The notes under the pieces are model-generated. The model saw only the letters and a list, made by a program, of their open reading frames with translations. It made no database searches and had not been told where the DNA came from. Made by a program: the position numbers and the translations under genes. Shown here one piece after another: positions 25,833-34,819 of a stretch of DNA of 64,000 bases. The stretch's first letter is position 1, and the number at the start of each line of letters is the position of its first letter. This stretch comes from Fen-671 sp963794745 (GTDB lineage: Bacteria; Actinomycetota; Acidimicrobiia; Acidimicrobiales; Palsa-688): contig CAWCEZ010000010.1 of the NCBI GenBank assembly GCA_963794745.1, forward strand, positions 868,001 through 932,000, read 5' to 3'.

Positions 25833-26800
25833 TCATCAAGGCCACCGACGTGGTTAAGGAGTACCCCTCGAGGCGGGGGCCGCCCGTTCGCGCTTTGCGC
25901 GGGGTGAGCATCGTCCTGGAGGCAGCGTCCACGCTCGGCATTGTCGGCGAGAGCGGCTGCGGTAAGTCCACCTTGGGACGACTGCTCGTGGGCCTCGAGG
26001 CACCGACCTCGGGCCGCATCGAGCTCATGGGACGCCCGGTTGACGGCACATCAGGTCGGGGCGTGCTCGCCCGCCAGGTACAGCTCGTCTTCCAGGACCC
26101 CTTTTCATCGCTGAACCCACGCCTCACGGTGGCGGCCGCCTTGGGCGAAGTCCTCGCCGTCCACCATCTTGTCTCAGGCCGGGCCGAGAGGCGGGCCCGG
26201 GTCGACGAACTGCTCGGCATGGTCGCCCTCGCCCCTCGTTTCGCCGAGCGGTACCCCCATGAGCTGTCAGGGGGGCAGGCGCAGCGCGTCGCAATCGCGC
26301 GTGCTCTCGCGGTGCAGCCGCAAGCCCTCGTGCTGGACGAGCCGACTTCGGCGCTCGACGTGTCCGTGCGGGCCGAAGTGATCAACTTGTTAACCCGTCT
26401 CCAGGACGAGCTTGGGCTGTCCTACGTGTTCATAAGCCACGACCTGGCCATGGTGCGCCACATCAGCGACGTGATCTGCGTGATGTACCTCGGCAAGGTG
26501 GTGGAGTCGGGCCCGTACGAGGCCGTCCTCGGAGCTCCCTTGCACCCCTACACCCGCGCCCTTGCCGATGCCGTCCCCGTCCCGGACCCCGAGGTCGAGG
26601 CGAGCCGACGTAAGTCGACCGCCGGCGAGGTGCTGGTGCTCGACGCCGAACCTCCTGCGGGGTGCCCCTACAATCCTCGCTGCCCGCTGGCAGAGGAGGT
26701 GTGCCGCGCCCAAGTCCCAGCCTTGTTGGAACTACGCGCCAGGCACTTCGCGGCGTGCCACGTAGCCGCCCGGGAGGTCGCCGCTACGTCGGAGCCTTAG
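25820..26800 (+). CDS. Peptide-type ABC transporter ATP-binding protein (DppF-like)
   Basis: A 326-aa ATPase. Walker A is GESGCGKS, Q-loop VFQDPFSSLNPRLTV, signature LSGGQAQRV, Walker B ALVLDEPTSALD and H-loop FISHDLAMV. The tail AGCPYNPRCPLAEEVC is the DppF/OppF C-terminal extension. The ATG at 25820 overlaps the preceding gene by 13 nt; the ORF is open much further upstream but that part is a shadow of dppD. Its TAG stop overlaps the stop codon of the convergent amino acid transporter ATPase, so the two operons share no spacer at their ends. Confidence 0.92.
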   Translation: MAELIIKATDVVKEYPSRRGPPVRALRGVSIVLEAASTLGIVGESGCGKSTLGRLLVGLEAPTSGRIELMGRPVDGTSGRGVLARQVQLVFQDPFSSLNPRLTVAAALGEVLAVHHLVSGRAERRARVDELLGMVALAPRFAERYPHELSGGQAQRVAIARALAVQPQALVLDEPTSALDVSVRAEVINLLTRLQDELGLSYVFISHDLAMVRHISDVICVMYLGKVVESGPYEAVLGAPLHPYTRALADAVPVPDPEVEASRRKSTAGEVLVLDAEPPAGCPYNPRCPLAEEVCRAQVPALLELRARHFAACHVAAREVAATSEP

Positions 26801-27561
26801 AGGATCCGGGAGAGGAAAATTTGGGTCCGCTCCTGCCTGGGGCTCGACAGGACTTCCTTCGGGGGACCGGCTTCAACTACCACCCCCTGGTCCATGAACA
26901 CCAGGCTGTCGCCCACCTCCCTGGCGAAGCCGATCTCGTGGGTCACTACGACCATCGTCATCCCGTCGTCGGCCAGAGACCTCATGACGTCCAGCACGTC
27001 ACTGACGAGTTCGGGGTCTAATGCTGAGGTGGGTTCGTCGAAGAGCATGAGCTTTGGCTGCATGCAAAGGGCACGAGCAATTGCCACCCGCTGTTGCTGG
27101 CCTCCGGAAAGTTGGCGCGGGTAGGCGTCCAACTTTTCTGACAGCCCGACGCGGCCCAACAATTCCTTGCCACGCTTTAGCGCTGTCGCCTTATCCTCAC
27201 CCTTCACTCGGATAGGCCCCACGGTGACGTTCTCCAAAGCCGTCATGTGAGGGAACAGGTTGAAGTGCTGGAAGACCATGCCGACGTCGGCTCGCCGCTG
27301 GCCGACCTCCCGGTCGCGAAGCTCGTAAAGCTTGCCACCTTGTTCCCTGTACCCGACCAACTGGCCGTCCACGGTAAGGCGGCCGGCGTCGACCTTTTCG
27401 AGGTGGTTGATACAACGCAGGAAAGTCGACTTTCCCGAACCGGACGGCCCGATGATGCACATGACTTCACCGGAGCGGACCTGGAGCGTGATCCCGCGAA
27501 GCACTTCCTGGCGGCCGAAACGCTTGCGCACGCCCTCGGCGTCGACCATCACGGCAGTCAC
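26797..27561 (-). CDS. Polar amino acid ABC transporter ATP-binding protein
   Basis: A 254-aa ATPase of the GlnQ/HisP group: Walker A GPSGSGKS, FLRCINHLEK (typical of this group), Q-loop VFQHFNLFPHMT, signature LSGGQQQRV, Walker B LMLFDEPTSALDPE and H-loop VVVTHEIGFAREV. The start overlaps the permease stop by 4 nt. It energises import of a polar amino acid or related compound with the permease and binding protein encoded upstream on the same strand. Confidence 0.93.
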   Translation of the reverse strand: MTAVMVDAEGVRKRFGRQEVLRGITLQVRSGEVMCIIGPSGSGKSTFLRCINHLEKVDAGRLTVDGQLVGYREQGGKLYELRDREVGQRRADVGMVFQHFNLFPHMTALENVTVGPIRVKGEDKATALKRGKELLGRVGLSEKLDAYPRQLSGGQQQRVAIARALCMQPKLMLFDEPTSALDPELVSDVLDVMRSLADDGMTMVVVTHEIGFAREVGDSLVFMDQGVVVEAGPPKEVLSSPRQERTQIFLSRIL

Positions 27562-28562
27562 GGGAGGTCCCTAACGAACGGGGCCCCGGACACCTCGCCG
27601 AAGCGGCCGAACCCTGCCGCCCCAGGCCGGATCAACAAGCCCCTGCGCAACCTCTGCAGGGGGGTGGGTGGGAGCTGGCGGACCGAGCCCTTCGCATAGT
27701 GCCGCTCCAAGTAGTACTGGCCCACCATGAGCAGCGAGGTCACCCAGAGGTACTGGAGGCTGGCGACCATGAAAAGAGGGATGGTCCTGTAGTCCGACGC
27801 CATTATCTGCTCCACATTGAAGGTGAGCTCGCCGACCGTCACCACCGAGGCCAACGAGGTCGTTTTCAGCATCGAGATCGTCTCATTGCCCGTCGGCGGG
27901 ATGATCACACGCATGGCCTGGGGGATGACAATAAGGCGCAGCGCCATGAAGTGGGACATCCCAATGGATTGGGCTGCTTCGGTCTGGCCTTCGTCGACGG
28001 AGATAAGCCCGGCGCGAACAACCTCGGACATGTAAGCCCCCTCGTTGAGTACAAGGCCGACGCTCGCAGCGAGAAAAGGGGTCAACCAGGTGTTGAGGTT
28101 GAAATGGACCAAGGCCGGCCCGAACGGGATACCGAGCGAGAAACTGGGGAATATGTAGGAGGCGTTGTACCAGAAAAGAAGTTGCACCAGTACCGGGGTG
28201 CCCCGGAAGAACCAGATATAAAGCCAGGCGCTCCCGGTGACGATCGGGTTCGGCGACAGGCGCATCATCGCCAGGACGACCCCGATCACTATGCCTCCGG
28301 TCATGGCGACCACGGTGAGAGCGATCGTGACGCCGAGCGCTTTCAGGATTTCGGTGCTCAGGAAATACTGGTTGATTATGTTCCACTCGAAGCGTTCTCG
28401 TCGGTGCCCGTCAAGGACCACGTGGGAAAAGAACAGCGAATGGACCAGCATTACCGCCAGGACGACGACGACGGCCGCCGCCACCCAGCGGCCCGGGTGG
28501 CGCAACGGCACCACCGGCATCGCGACCGGAGCGGTTAGGTCAGGGTCAAGACCTTTAGCCAC
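27558..28562 (-). CDS. Polar amino acid ABC transporter permease
   Basis: A 334-aa permease of the HisM/GlnP type. It has a first helix (AAAVVVVLAVMLVHSLFF), a periplasmic segment, then the His/Glu permease core with WLYIWFFRGTPVLVQLLFWY, LNEGAYMSEVVRAGLISV and the EAA-like SIGMSHFMALRLIVIPQAMR. The tail of about 40 residues after the last helix is basic and Pro-rich. Only one permease gene is present, so the channel is probably a homodimer. The GTG start at 28562 is the first available one in frame. Confidence 0.9.
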   Translation of the reverse strand: MAKGLDPDLTAPVAMPVVPLRHPGRWVAAAVVVVLAVMLVHSLFFSHVVLDGHRRERFEWNIINQYFLSTEILKALGVTIALTVVAMTGGIVIGVVLAMMRLSPNPIVTGSAWLYIWFFRGTPVLVQLLFWYNASYIFPSFSLGIPFGPALVHFNLNTWLTPFLAASVGLVLNEGAYMSEVVRAGLISVDEGQTEAAQSIGMSHFMALRLIVIPQAMRVIIPPTGNETISMLKTTSLASVVTVGELTFNVEQIMASDYRTIPLFMVASLQYLWVTSLLMVGQYYLERHYAKGSVRQLPPTPLQRLRRGLLIRPGAAGFGRFGEVSGAPFVRDLP

Positions 28563-28613
28563 TACCCCGTGCGCCTAACAGCGGCGATGCCGGTGCGGGC
28601 AGCGAGTGTGGTG

Positions 28614-29456
28614 CTAGCTGGTGGCACCGTTGATCTGGGGGTTCGAGATGGCGCCCTGCTGCACTCCCCACTTGTCGAGGATCTTCTTGTACTGGCCGTT
28701 GGCCATGATGGCCTTGACGGCGCCGAGGAGCGGCTTGGCAAGGCCGCTGTTCTTGGCGACTGCCAACCCGTAGGGGGCGGTCTCGAACGGGGTGCCTGTC
28801 AGCTTGAACTGGCCCTTGGAGAGGTGGACGATGTACGCCGCTACCTGAGAGTCGGCGAAGCCAAGGTCGGCGCGGCCATCGGAGACCGCGAGGTTCGCCT
28901 CGTTCTGGTCCTCGTAGCTGAGCACGGTGACGTGGCAAAGTTTCGCCTGTGCCTGGGCGTCGGACTGCTCGGTAGTGCCTGTCTCGACGGAGACCGAGTG
29001 CCCGCAAAGCGACTTCAGGCCGTTGAAGGTCTTCATGCTGTTCGCATTTTCGTAAAAACCCTCGCCCGCTTTGAAGTAATCGATAAAGTCGACGACCTTC
29101 TCACGGGCCTTGGTGTCTGTGAACGACGAGTTCCCGACGTCAAACTTGCCGTCCTGGATCCCGGGGATAATGGTGTCGAACGTAGCGTCTTCGAGGGTCA
29201 CCTTGACGCCCAATGCCTTGCCGAGCGCTACGGCCAAGTCGGCGTCGAAGCCAACGATTTTGCCGTTTACCATAAACTCGTCCGGCGGGTACGTGGCGTC
29301 CATGGCCATTGTGAGGCCGGAAGAATATTTGGCGGGGACCTGTAGCGAGCTTGCCTGAGCAGTGCCAGTGCTAATAGTGGTTGTCGCGACGAGCGCGACC
29401 GTCCCGAGGGCCGCGATCATGGGACGCCAGGTCTTAATTCCACCTGCAATGCGCAT
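28614..29456 (-). CDS. Polar amino acid ABC transporter substrate-binding protein (family 3)
   Basis: A 280-aa exported binding protein. The signal peptide (MRIAGGIKTWRPMIAALGTV) ends near AQA-SSL. The mature protein has the family 3 pattern: LTMAMDATYPPDEFMVNGKI, VGFDADLAVALGKALGVKVT, FDTIIPGIQDGKFDVG and the second-lobe VSVETGTTEQSDAQAQ. I chose ATG 29456 because GGAGG stands five bases before it; an upstream ATG adds four residues. Two cysteines in the second lobe could pair. The exact amino acid bound is not evident. It is first in its operon. Confidence 0.92.
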   Translation of the reverse strand: MRIAGGIKTWRPMIAALGTVALVATTTISTGTAQASSLQVPAKYSSGLTMAMDATYPPDEFMVNGKIVGFDADLAVALGKALGVKVTLEDATFDTIIPGIQDGKFDVGNSSFTDTKAREKVVDFIDYFKAGEGFYENANSMKTFNGLKSLCGHSVSVETGTTEQSDAQAQAKLCHVTVLSYEDQNEANLAVSDGRADLGFADSQVAAYIVHLSKGQFKLTGTPFETAPYGLAVAKNSGLAKPLLGAVKAIMANGQYKKILDKWGVQQGAISNPQINGATS

Positions 29457-29612
29457 TAGTACCTCCATAGGTCACGCTGAGCCGTATTGACATGGAGTGT
29501 AGCGGTACTCCGCCCGAGCCGCGCCTCAGGCCCGTGCCATGGGGGCCCTGCCCCGTTACGGCTCGGTTAAAACTGGTTGCGCTAACCTACGGCGTCATGA
29601 GATGGGGGCAGG

Positions 29613-30691
<1,079 letters not shown>

Positions 30692-30730
30692 GCTCCAGCA
30701 AAAGAGACCAGCAAGGAGAAAGGATAGGAC

Positions 30731-31954
30731 ATGAAGAACCGGACGTTTTTTCGAGGAAGGGCCCAGCGCACGGTGCTGGCAATTGCAGTCGCCCTACCGC
30801 TGTTGGGCGCCTTCGACGCCGGCACAGTCGCCGCGTCGGGCACGACGGTAAGGACTGCCGACGGGGCTTTGACGCCCCCGACGCAGGGCATGAAACCCCA
30901 GCAGTCGGTCGGTAAGGGCGAGGGAGAGCTCAACCTGATCGCCTGGGAGGGCTATGCCCAGCCGGAGTGGGTCAAGCCCTTTGAACAGCAGACCGGGTGC
31001 ACGGTCAACGCAAAGTACGCCGGGTCCTCGAGCGAAATGGTCTCGCTTATGGCCAACGGTGGTGGTGGCCAGTACGACCTCGTGTCAGCTTCTGGCGACG
31101 CGGACCTCCGCCTTATCTACGGCGGCGACGTCAAGCCGGTCAACGTCAACTTGGTCCCAGCCTGGAAGCAGTTGCGGCCCTTCTTGCAGAGCCCCGACTT
31201 CAACACCATAAACGGTGTGCACTACGGCATCTCACTGCAGTTCGGGCCGAACGACCTGCTGTACTCGACCAAGGTTTTCCCCACAGCCCCACCGTCGTGG
31301 TCGGTGATCTACTCCAAGCAGTACTCCGGCAAGATCACGGTTCCGAACAACCCGATCCAGATCGCCGACGCGGCGCTTTACCTGTCGGCGCACCAGCCAA
31401 AGCTTGGGATCACCGATCCCTACGAGCTGACCCAAAGCCAGTTCAACGCGGCCGTGAGCCTGCTTAAGCAGCAGAGGCCCCTTATCAAGGCGTACTGGAA
31501 CCTCGCCTCCGACGAGATCTCGTTGTTCGCTAATGGCGAAGTCGTAGTCGGAGCCGCCTGGCCTTACCAGACGGGCCAGTTGCAGTCGTCGCACGTAAAG
31601 GTCTCCGACACCATCCCGAGCGAGGGGGCGACGGGATGGGCCGATTCCTGGTTGCTTGCCGCCAAGGCGCCGCACCCGAACTGTGCGTACAAGTGGCTGG
31701 CTTACATTTCCACGGCAAAGGTCCAAGCCGAGCAAGCCGTCAACTACGGGGAGACGCCGGATAACTCCCTGGCTTGCCCGCTCATGAACAAGCTGCAGAA
31801 AGGCTCGTGCGACTCACTGCACGCGAACGAGCCGGACGCCTATTTCAAGTCCATCAAGTTCTGGAAGACGCCTTTGGCGCAGTGCGACAACGGGAAGAAC
31901 GACTGCGTCCCGTTCCAGCAATGGGCCACAGCCTGGACCCAGATCACGGGCTAA
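30731..31954 (+). CDS. potD: Spermidine/putrescine-type ABC substrate-binding protein (PotD-like)
   Basis: A 407-aa exported protein preceded by AAGGAGAAAGG. The signal peptide has an RGRAQR n-region and ends near VAASG. The mature part begins GEGELNLIAWEGYAQPEW and continues with KYAGSSSEMVSLMANGGGG, YDLVSASGDADLRLIYGG and AAWPYQTGQLQ, the two-lobed polyamine-type family 1 fold. Four cysteines near the C-terminus (ACPLMNKLQKGSC, QCDNGKNDC) may form disulfides. In this family the ligand is a polyamine or a related cation such as thiamine precursors; the exact ligand is not evident. Confidence 0.88.
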   Translation: MKNRTFFRGRAQRTVLAIAVALPLLGAFDAGTVAASGTTVRTADGALTPPTQGMKPQQSVGKGEGELNLIAWEGYAQPEWVKPFEQQTGCTVNAKYAGSSSEMVSLMANGGGGQYDLVSASGDADLRLIYGGDVKPVNVNLVPAWKQLRPFLQSPDFNTINGVHYGISLQFGPNDLLYSTKVFPTAPPSWSVIYSKQYSGKITVPNNPIQIADAALYLSAHQPKLGITDPYELTQSQFNAAVSLLKQQRPLIKAYWNLASDEISLFANGEVVVGAAWPYQTGQLQSSHVKVSDTIPSEGATGWADSWLLAAKAPHPNCAYKWLAYISTAKVQAEQAVNYGETPDNSLACPLMNKLQKGSCDSLHANEPDAYFKSIKFWKTPLAQCDNGKNDCVPFQQWATAWTQITG

Positions 31955-32019
31955 GACGGCCTTACCCTGTGGTGATAACGGCACTGTGGTCGTGACGTCT
32001 CTGTGATTACGACGACGCG

Positions 32020-32934
32020 GTGGTTATGACGACCGAGGCCCGAGAGGGCCGAGAGCTTGGCGGGGTGGCCCGGATCTCCGCTGCGCTGTGGCGCAGGGCG
32101 TGGCTCCGGGCCGCCCTCACCCTTTCCCCCCCACTGGCCTGGTTCCTCGTCATCTATCTGGCGTCGTTGGTCGTGATGCTCGTCACGGCCTTTTGGACCG
32201 TCAACCCGTTCACCAACAACCTTCAGCACCAACTTTCGCTCACCAACTTTGGCGCCCTGTTCGACGCGCCGATCCCAGCTATCATCGGCAGGACACTGCT
32301 GATCGCGGCCCTTGTGACGGTGACCGACGCCGTGTTGGCGCTCCCCTTTGCGTACTTCATGGCCAGAGTGGCCACACGCAGGGTACGCAATGCGCTGTTC
32401 GTGGCGGTGCTCCTGCCGCTATGGGCGAGCTATCTCGCCCGTGTCTACGCATGGATAGTCATCCTCACCAAGGACGGCACCCTCGACTGGGCCACCCAAC
32501 GCCTCGGGCTCGGCTCGCCGAATATTGCGTATACGAACCTCGCGATGGGGATCGTGTTCTGTTACATCTGGCTCCCCTTCATGATCCTGCCCGTGTATGC
32601 AGCACTCGAGCGCATACCGGACTCCTACATCGAAGCCTCAGCGGACCTGGGGGCCCGCAACGCGCGGACGTTGCGAAGCGTCGTCTTGCCTCTCGCCCTG
32701 CCGGGCGTCGTGGCCGGGTCGATTTTTACGTTCTCGCTGACCCTTGGCGACTACATCACCCCGTTGCTCATAGGTTCAGGGTCGGGTACCAACCTGATAG
32801 GCAATGTGATCTACGACAATATCGGCCTCGCGAACAATCTCCCCTTCGCCGCCGCGCTTGCGATAGTGCCCATCGTGATCATGGTCGCCTATCTCCTGGG
32901 CGCTCGGGCGCTCGGCGCCTTTGAGGCGATGTAG
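32020..32934 (+). CDS. potB: Spermidine/putrescine-type ABC permease (PotB-like)
   Basis: A 304-aa permease with six predicted helices. It has the PotB features WFLVIYLASLVVMLVTAFW, AYFMARVATRRVRNALF, PLWASYLARVYAWIVIL and the EAA loop ASADLGARNARTLRSVVLPL. The GTG at 32020 and the ATG at 32026 are both possible starts. The gene ends EAM-TAG, and this junction is copied in tandem before the next permease gene (see the 21-bp repeat). Confidence 0.9.
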   Translation: MVMTTEAREGRELGGVARISAALWRRAWLRAALTLSPPLAWFLVIYLASLVVMLVTAFWTVNPFTNNLQHQLSLTNFGALFDAPIPAIIGRTLLIAALVTVTDAVLALPFAYFMARVATRRVRNALFVAVLLPLWASYLARVYAWIVILTKDGTLDWATQRLGLGSPNIAYTNLAMGIVFCYIWLPFMILPVYAALERIPDSYIEASADLGARNARTLRSVVLPLALPGVVAGSIFTFSLTLGDYITPLLIGSGSGTNLIGNVIYDNIGLANNLPFAAALAIVPIVIMVAYLLGARALGAFEAM

Positions 32935-33001
32935 ATGGCCCCGGAGGCGATGTAGATGGCCCCGGAGGCGATGTAGATGGCCCCGGAGGCGATGTAGATG
33001 G
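32923..33001 (+). repeat. 21-bp tandem repeat of the potB-potC junction (3.8 copies)
   Basis: The unit GAGGCGATGTAGATGGCCCC plus a final G occurs at 32923, 32944 and 32965, with a 16-nt fourth copy at 32986. In the potB frame it spells the potB end, then three consecutive six-codon minigenes MAPEAM-stop (ATGs at 32935, 32956 and 32977), each TAG abutting the next ATG. The potC ATG comes at 32998. Copies joined head to tail also recreate GGAGG before each ATG. The number of copies can change without altering either protein. Confidence 0.95.
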
Positions 33002-33801
33002 AAGGTCGGGCCACCCGCGTCGCTCTGGTTGCATGGGTGATCGGGGTTTTGTTGTTCCTTTTCATACCGATCGCGACGATCATCCTTTTCGCCTTCGACC
33101 GCTCGACTGTGCAGAGCTGGCCGATCCAGCAGTACACGACCCGGTGGTTCTCCGTCGCATGGGACGACCCAGCTGTCAGGTCGGCCCTCTGGCTTTCGGC
33201 GAAGGCGGGCACCGCTGCAACGTTCCTGGCTCTTGTACTCGGTTCCTTGGCGGCGTTCGGAGTGCACCGGTACCGCTTCTTCGGGAGGGAGGCCGTATCA
33301 CTGTTCATCGTGTTGCCGATCGCCCTACCGGGCATAATCACAGGCCTTGCGCTGCGGTCCTTTTTCACCTTTGCCGGCATAAATCTTTCATTGTGGACCA
33401 TCGTCATCGGCCACACGACGTTTTGCATCGTGGTCATCTACAACAACGTCATCGCGCGTGTCCGGCGGACGTCCGGCTCGTTGGGCGAAGCATCGATGGA
33501 CCTTGGGGCCAACGGTCTGCAGACGTTCCGCTACGTAACGTTGCCCACCATCGCGACTGCGCTTGTTTCCGGCGGGCTCTTAGCGTTCGCCCTTTCGTTC
33601 GACGAAGTTATCGTCACCACGTTCACAGCCGGGGCACAGACGACGCTCCCGATCTGGATCTTCGGCGCGATCCGGCTCGGCCAGCAGCTGCCGGAGGTGA
33701 ACGTGGTGGTGACAGCCGTGCTCGCGCTGACAGTGATCCCTGTCGCTCTTGCCGCCAAGCTGACCGGTGGCGGGGGTATCACGAGATCGTCGGTCCGCTA
33801 G
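32998..33801 (+). CDS. potC: Spermidine/putrescine-type ABC permease (PotC-like)
   Basis: A 267-aa permease with six helices: WVIGVLLFLFIPIATIILFA, YTTRWFSVAWDDPAVRSAL, LPIALPGIITGLALRSFF and the EAA loop GEASMDLGANGLQTFRYV. FALSFDEVIVTTFTAGAQTT is the PotC signature. The start lies at the end of the 21-bp tandem repeat and has GGAGG eight bases upstream. It pairs with PotB in the importer. Its stop lies 2 bp from the stop of the convergent EamA gene. Confidence 0.9.
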   Translation: MEGRATRVALVAWVIGVLLFLFIPIATIILFAFDRSTVQSWPIQQYTTRWFSVAWDDPAVRSALWLSAKAGTAATFLALVLGSLAAFGVHRYRFFGREAVSLFIVLPIALPGIITGLALRSFFTFAGINLSLWTIVIGHTTFCIVVIYNNVIARVRRTSGSLGEASMDLGANGLQTFRYVTLPTIATALVSGGLLAFALSFDEVIVTTFTAGAQTTLPIWIFGAIRLGQQLPEVNVVVTAVLALTVIPVALAAKLTGGGGITRSSVR

Positions 33802-33803
33802 CC

Positions 33804-34736
33804 TCAGGCGCTGCGGCGCCGGTCCGCCACCACCAACACGACGGCAGTGACGACCAGGGCGCCGCCAATGACGGTGAAGACTGAAACCTTTTCGCCCAGT
33901 ACGAGCCAGCCGAGCACCACCGCGATGATCGGGTTCACGTAGGCGTAAGTCGCAACGACCGACGTCGGGAGGAGGCGAAGAGCGGTTGTGTAACAGTTGA
34001 GCGCAAGTACCGAGCCGGGCCCGATCAGGTAAGCGAGCGCCAACCAGGAACGCAGGCTCACTGCCCCAGCGTCGAAGCCTGCGGCTTCCCCACTTATCGC
34101 GGCCACGACTGCAAGCGCCAAGCCTCCCGCGAGCATCTGGAAGGCGGTCGCAACGAGGGGCCTGGTGGGTTGTGGGACCCTGCGCCCGATGACCGACCCG
34201 AGCGCCCAACAGACCGCTGCCACCAATATCACCGCGATGCCGGTGTAGGGGACGTGCCTTCCGCCGGGATGGGAAAGCACGACGATCCCGGCAAAACCGA
34301 CCCCGAGCGCGAGCAGGGCCAAGCGCGATGGCACGGCTCTGGTGAGCGCCCTGTCGGCTATGACCATCCATAGGGGCACGCTCGCCAGTAGCAGGGCGGC
34401 CAGCCCGGACGGCACCGTCCGCTCAGCCCAGCTGACACCTCCGTTGCCGCATGCGAGCAGGAGCACTCCGACAAGCGCGCAGCCGGCCAGCTGCTTTGGC
34501 GACGGTAGACGGCGCACGCTCGGCTCTGCGGCCGGGTGCCCCGTCACGAACGGGAACAGGACCGTTGCCGCAACCAGGTACCGCACCGATGCCATCACGA
34601 GCGGCGGGAGAGACTCGTCTGCTACACGGATGGCGAGATAAGTGGAGCCCCACACCACGTAGACCACGCCGAGAGCGGCCCAGCCCGAAGTCGGCGCCCG
34701 GCCGTCGCCACGTTGGGCGGTTCTTGCGCCTGTCAC
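33804..34736 (-). CDS. EamA/DMT-family transporter
   Basis: A 310-aa protein with ten predicted helices arranged as two EamA repeats. The first begins VVYVVWGSTYLAIRVADESL and has the LAALLLASVPLWMVI loop. The second ends TYAYVNPIIAVVLGWLVLGE, a signature of the YedA/RhaT-like branch. Such proteins export amino acids or other metabolites by proton exchange. The substrate is not evident. It is divergent from the PLP decarboxylase gene with an 83-bp spacer. Confidence 0.9.
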   Translation of the reverse strand: MTGARTAQRGDGRAPTSGWAALGVVYVVWGSTYLAIRVADESLPPLVMASVRYLVAATVLFPFVTGHPAAEPSVRRLPSPKQLAGCALVGVLLLACGNGGVSWAERTVPSGLAALLLASVPLWMVIADRALTRAVPSRLALLALGVGFAGIVVLSHPGGRHVPYTGIAVILVAAVCWALGSVIGRRVPQPTRPLVATAFQMLAGGLALAVVAAISGEAAGFDAGAVSLRSWLALAYLIGPGSVLALNCYTTALRLLPTSVVATYAYVNPIIAVVLGWLVLGEKVSVFTVIGGALVVTAVVLVVADRRRSA

Positions 34737-34819
34737 TGCGACAGCCTGTCAGGTCGCCTGCGGCCAGTCGCCTTAATTCCGTCCCCCCGACATCGGGCCC
34801 GCTGTTAGTGTCCAACGCG

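Noticed and set aside
34451..34819. N-terminal extension of the PLP decarboxylase
   Set aside because: The extension is antisense to the EamA gene and shows no homology; the family start fits ATG 34820.
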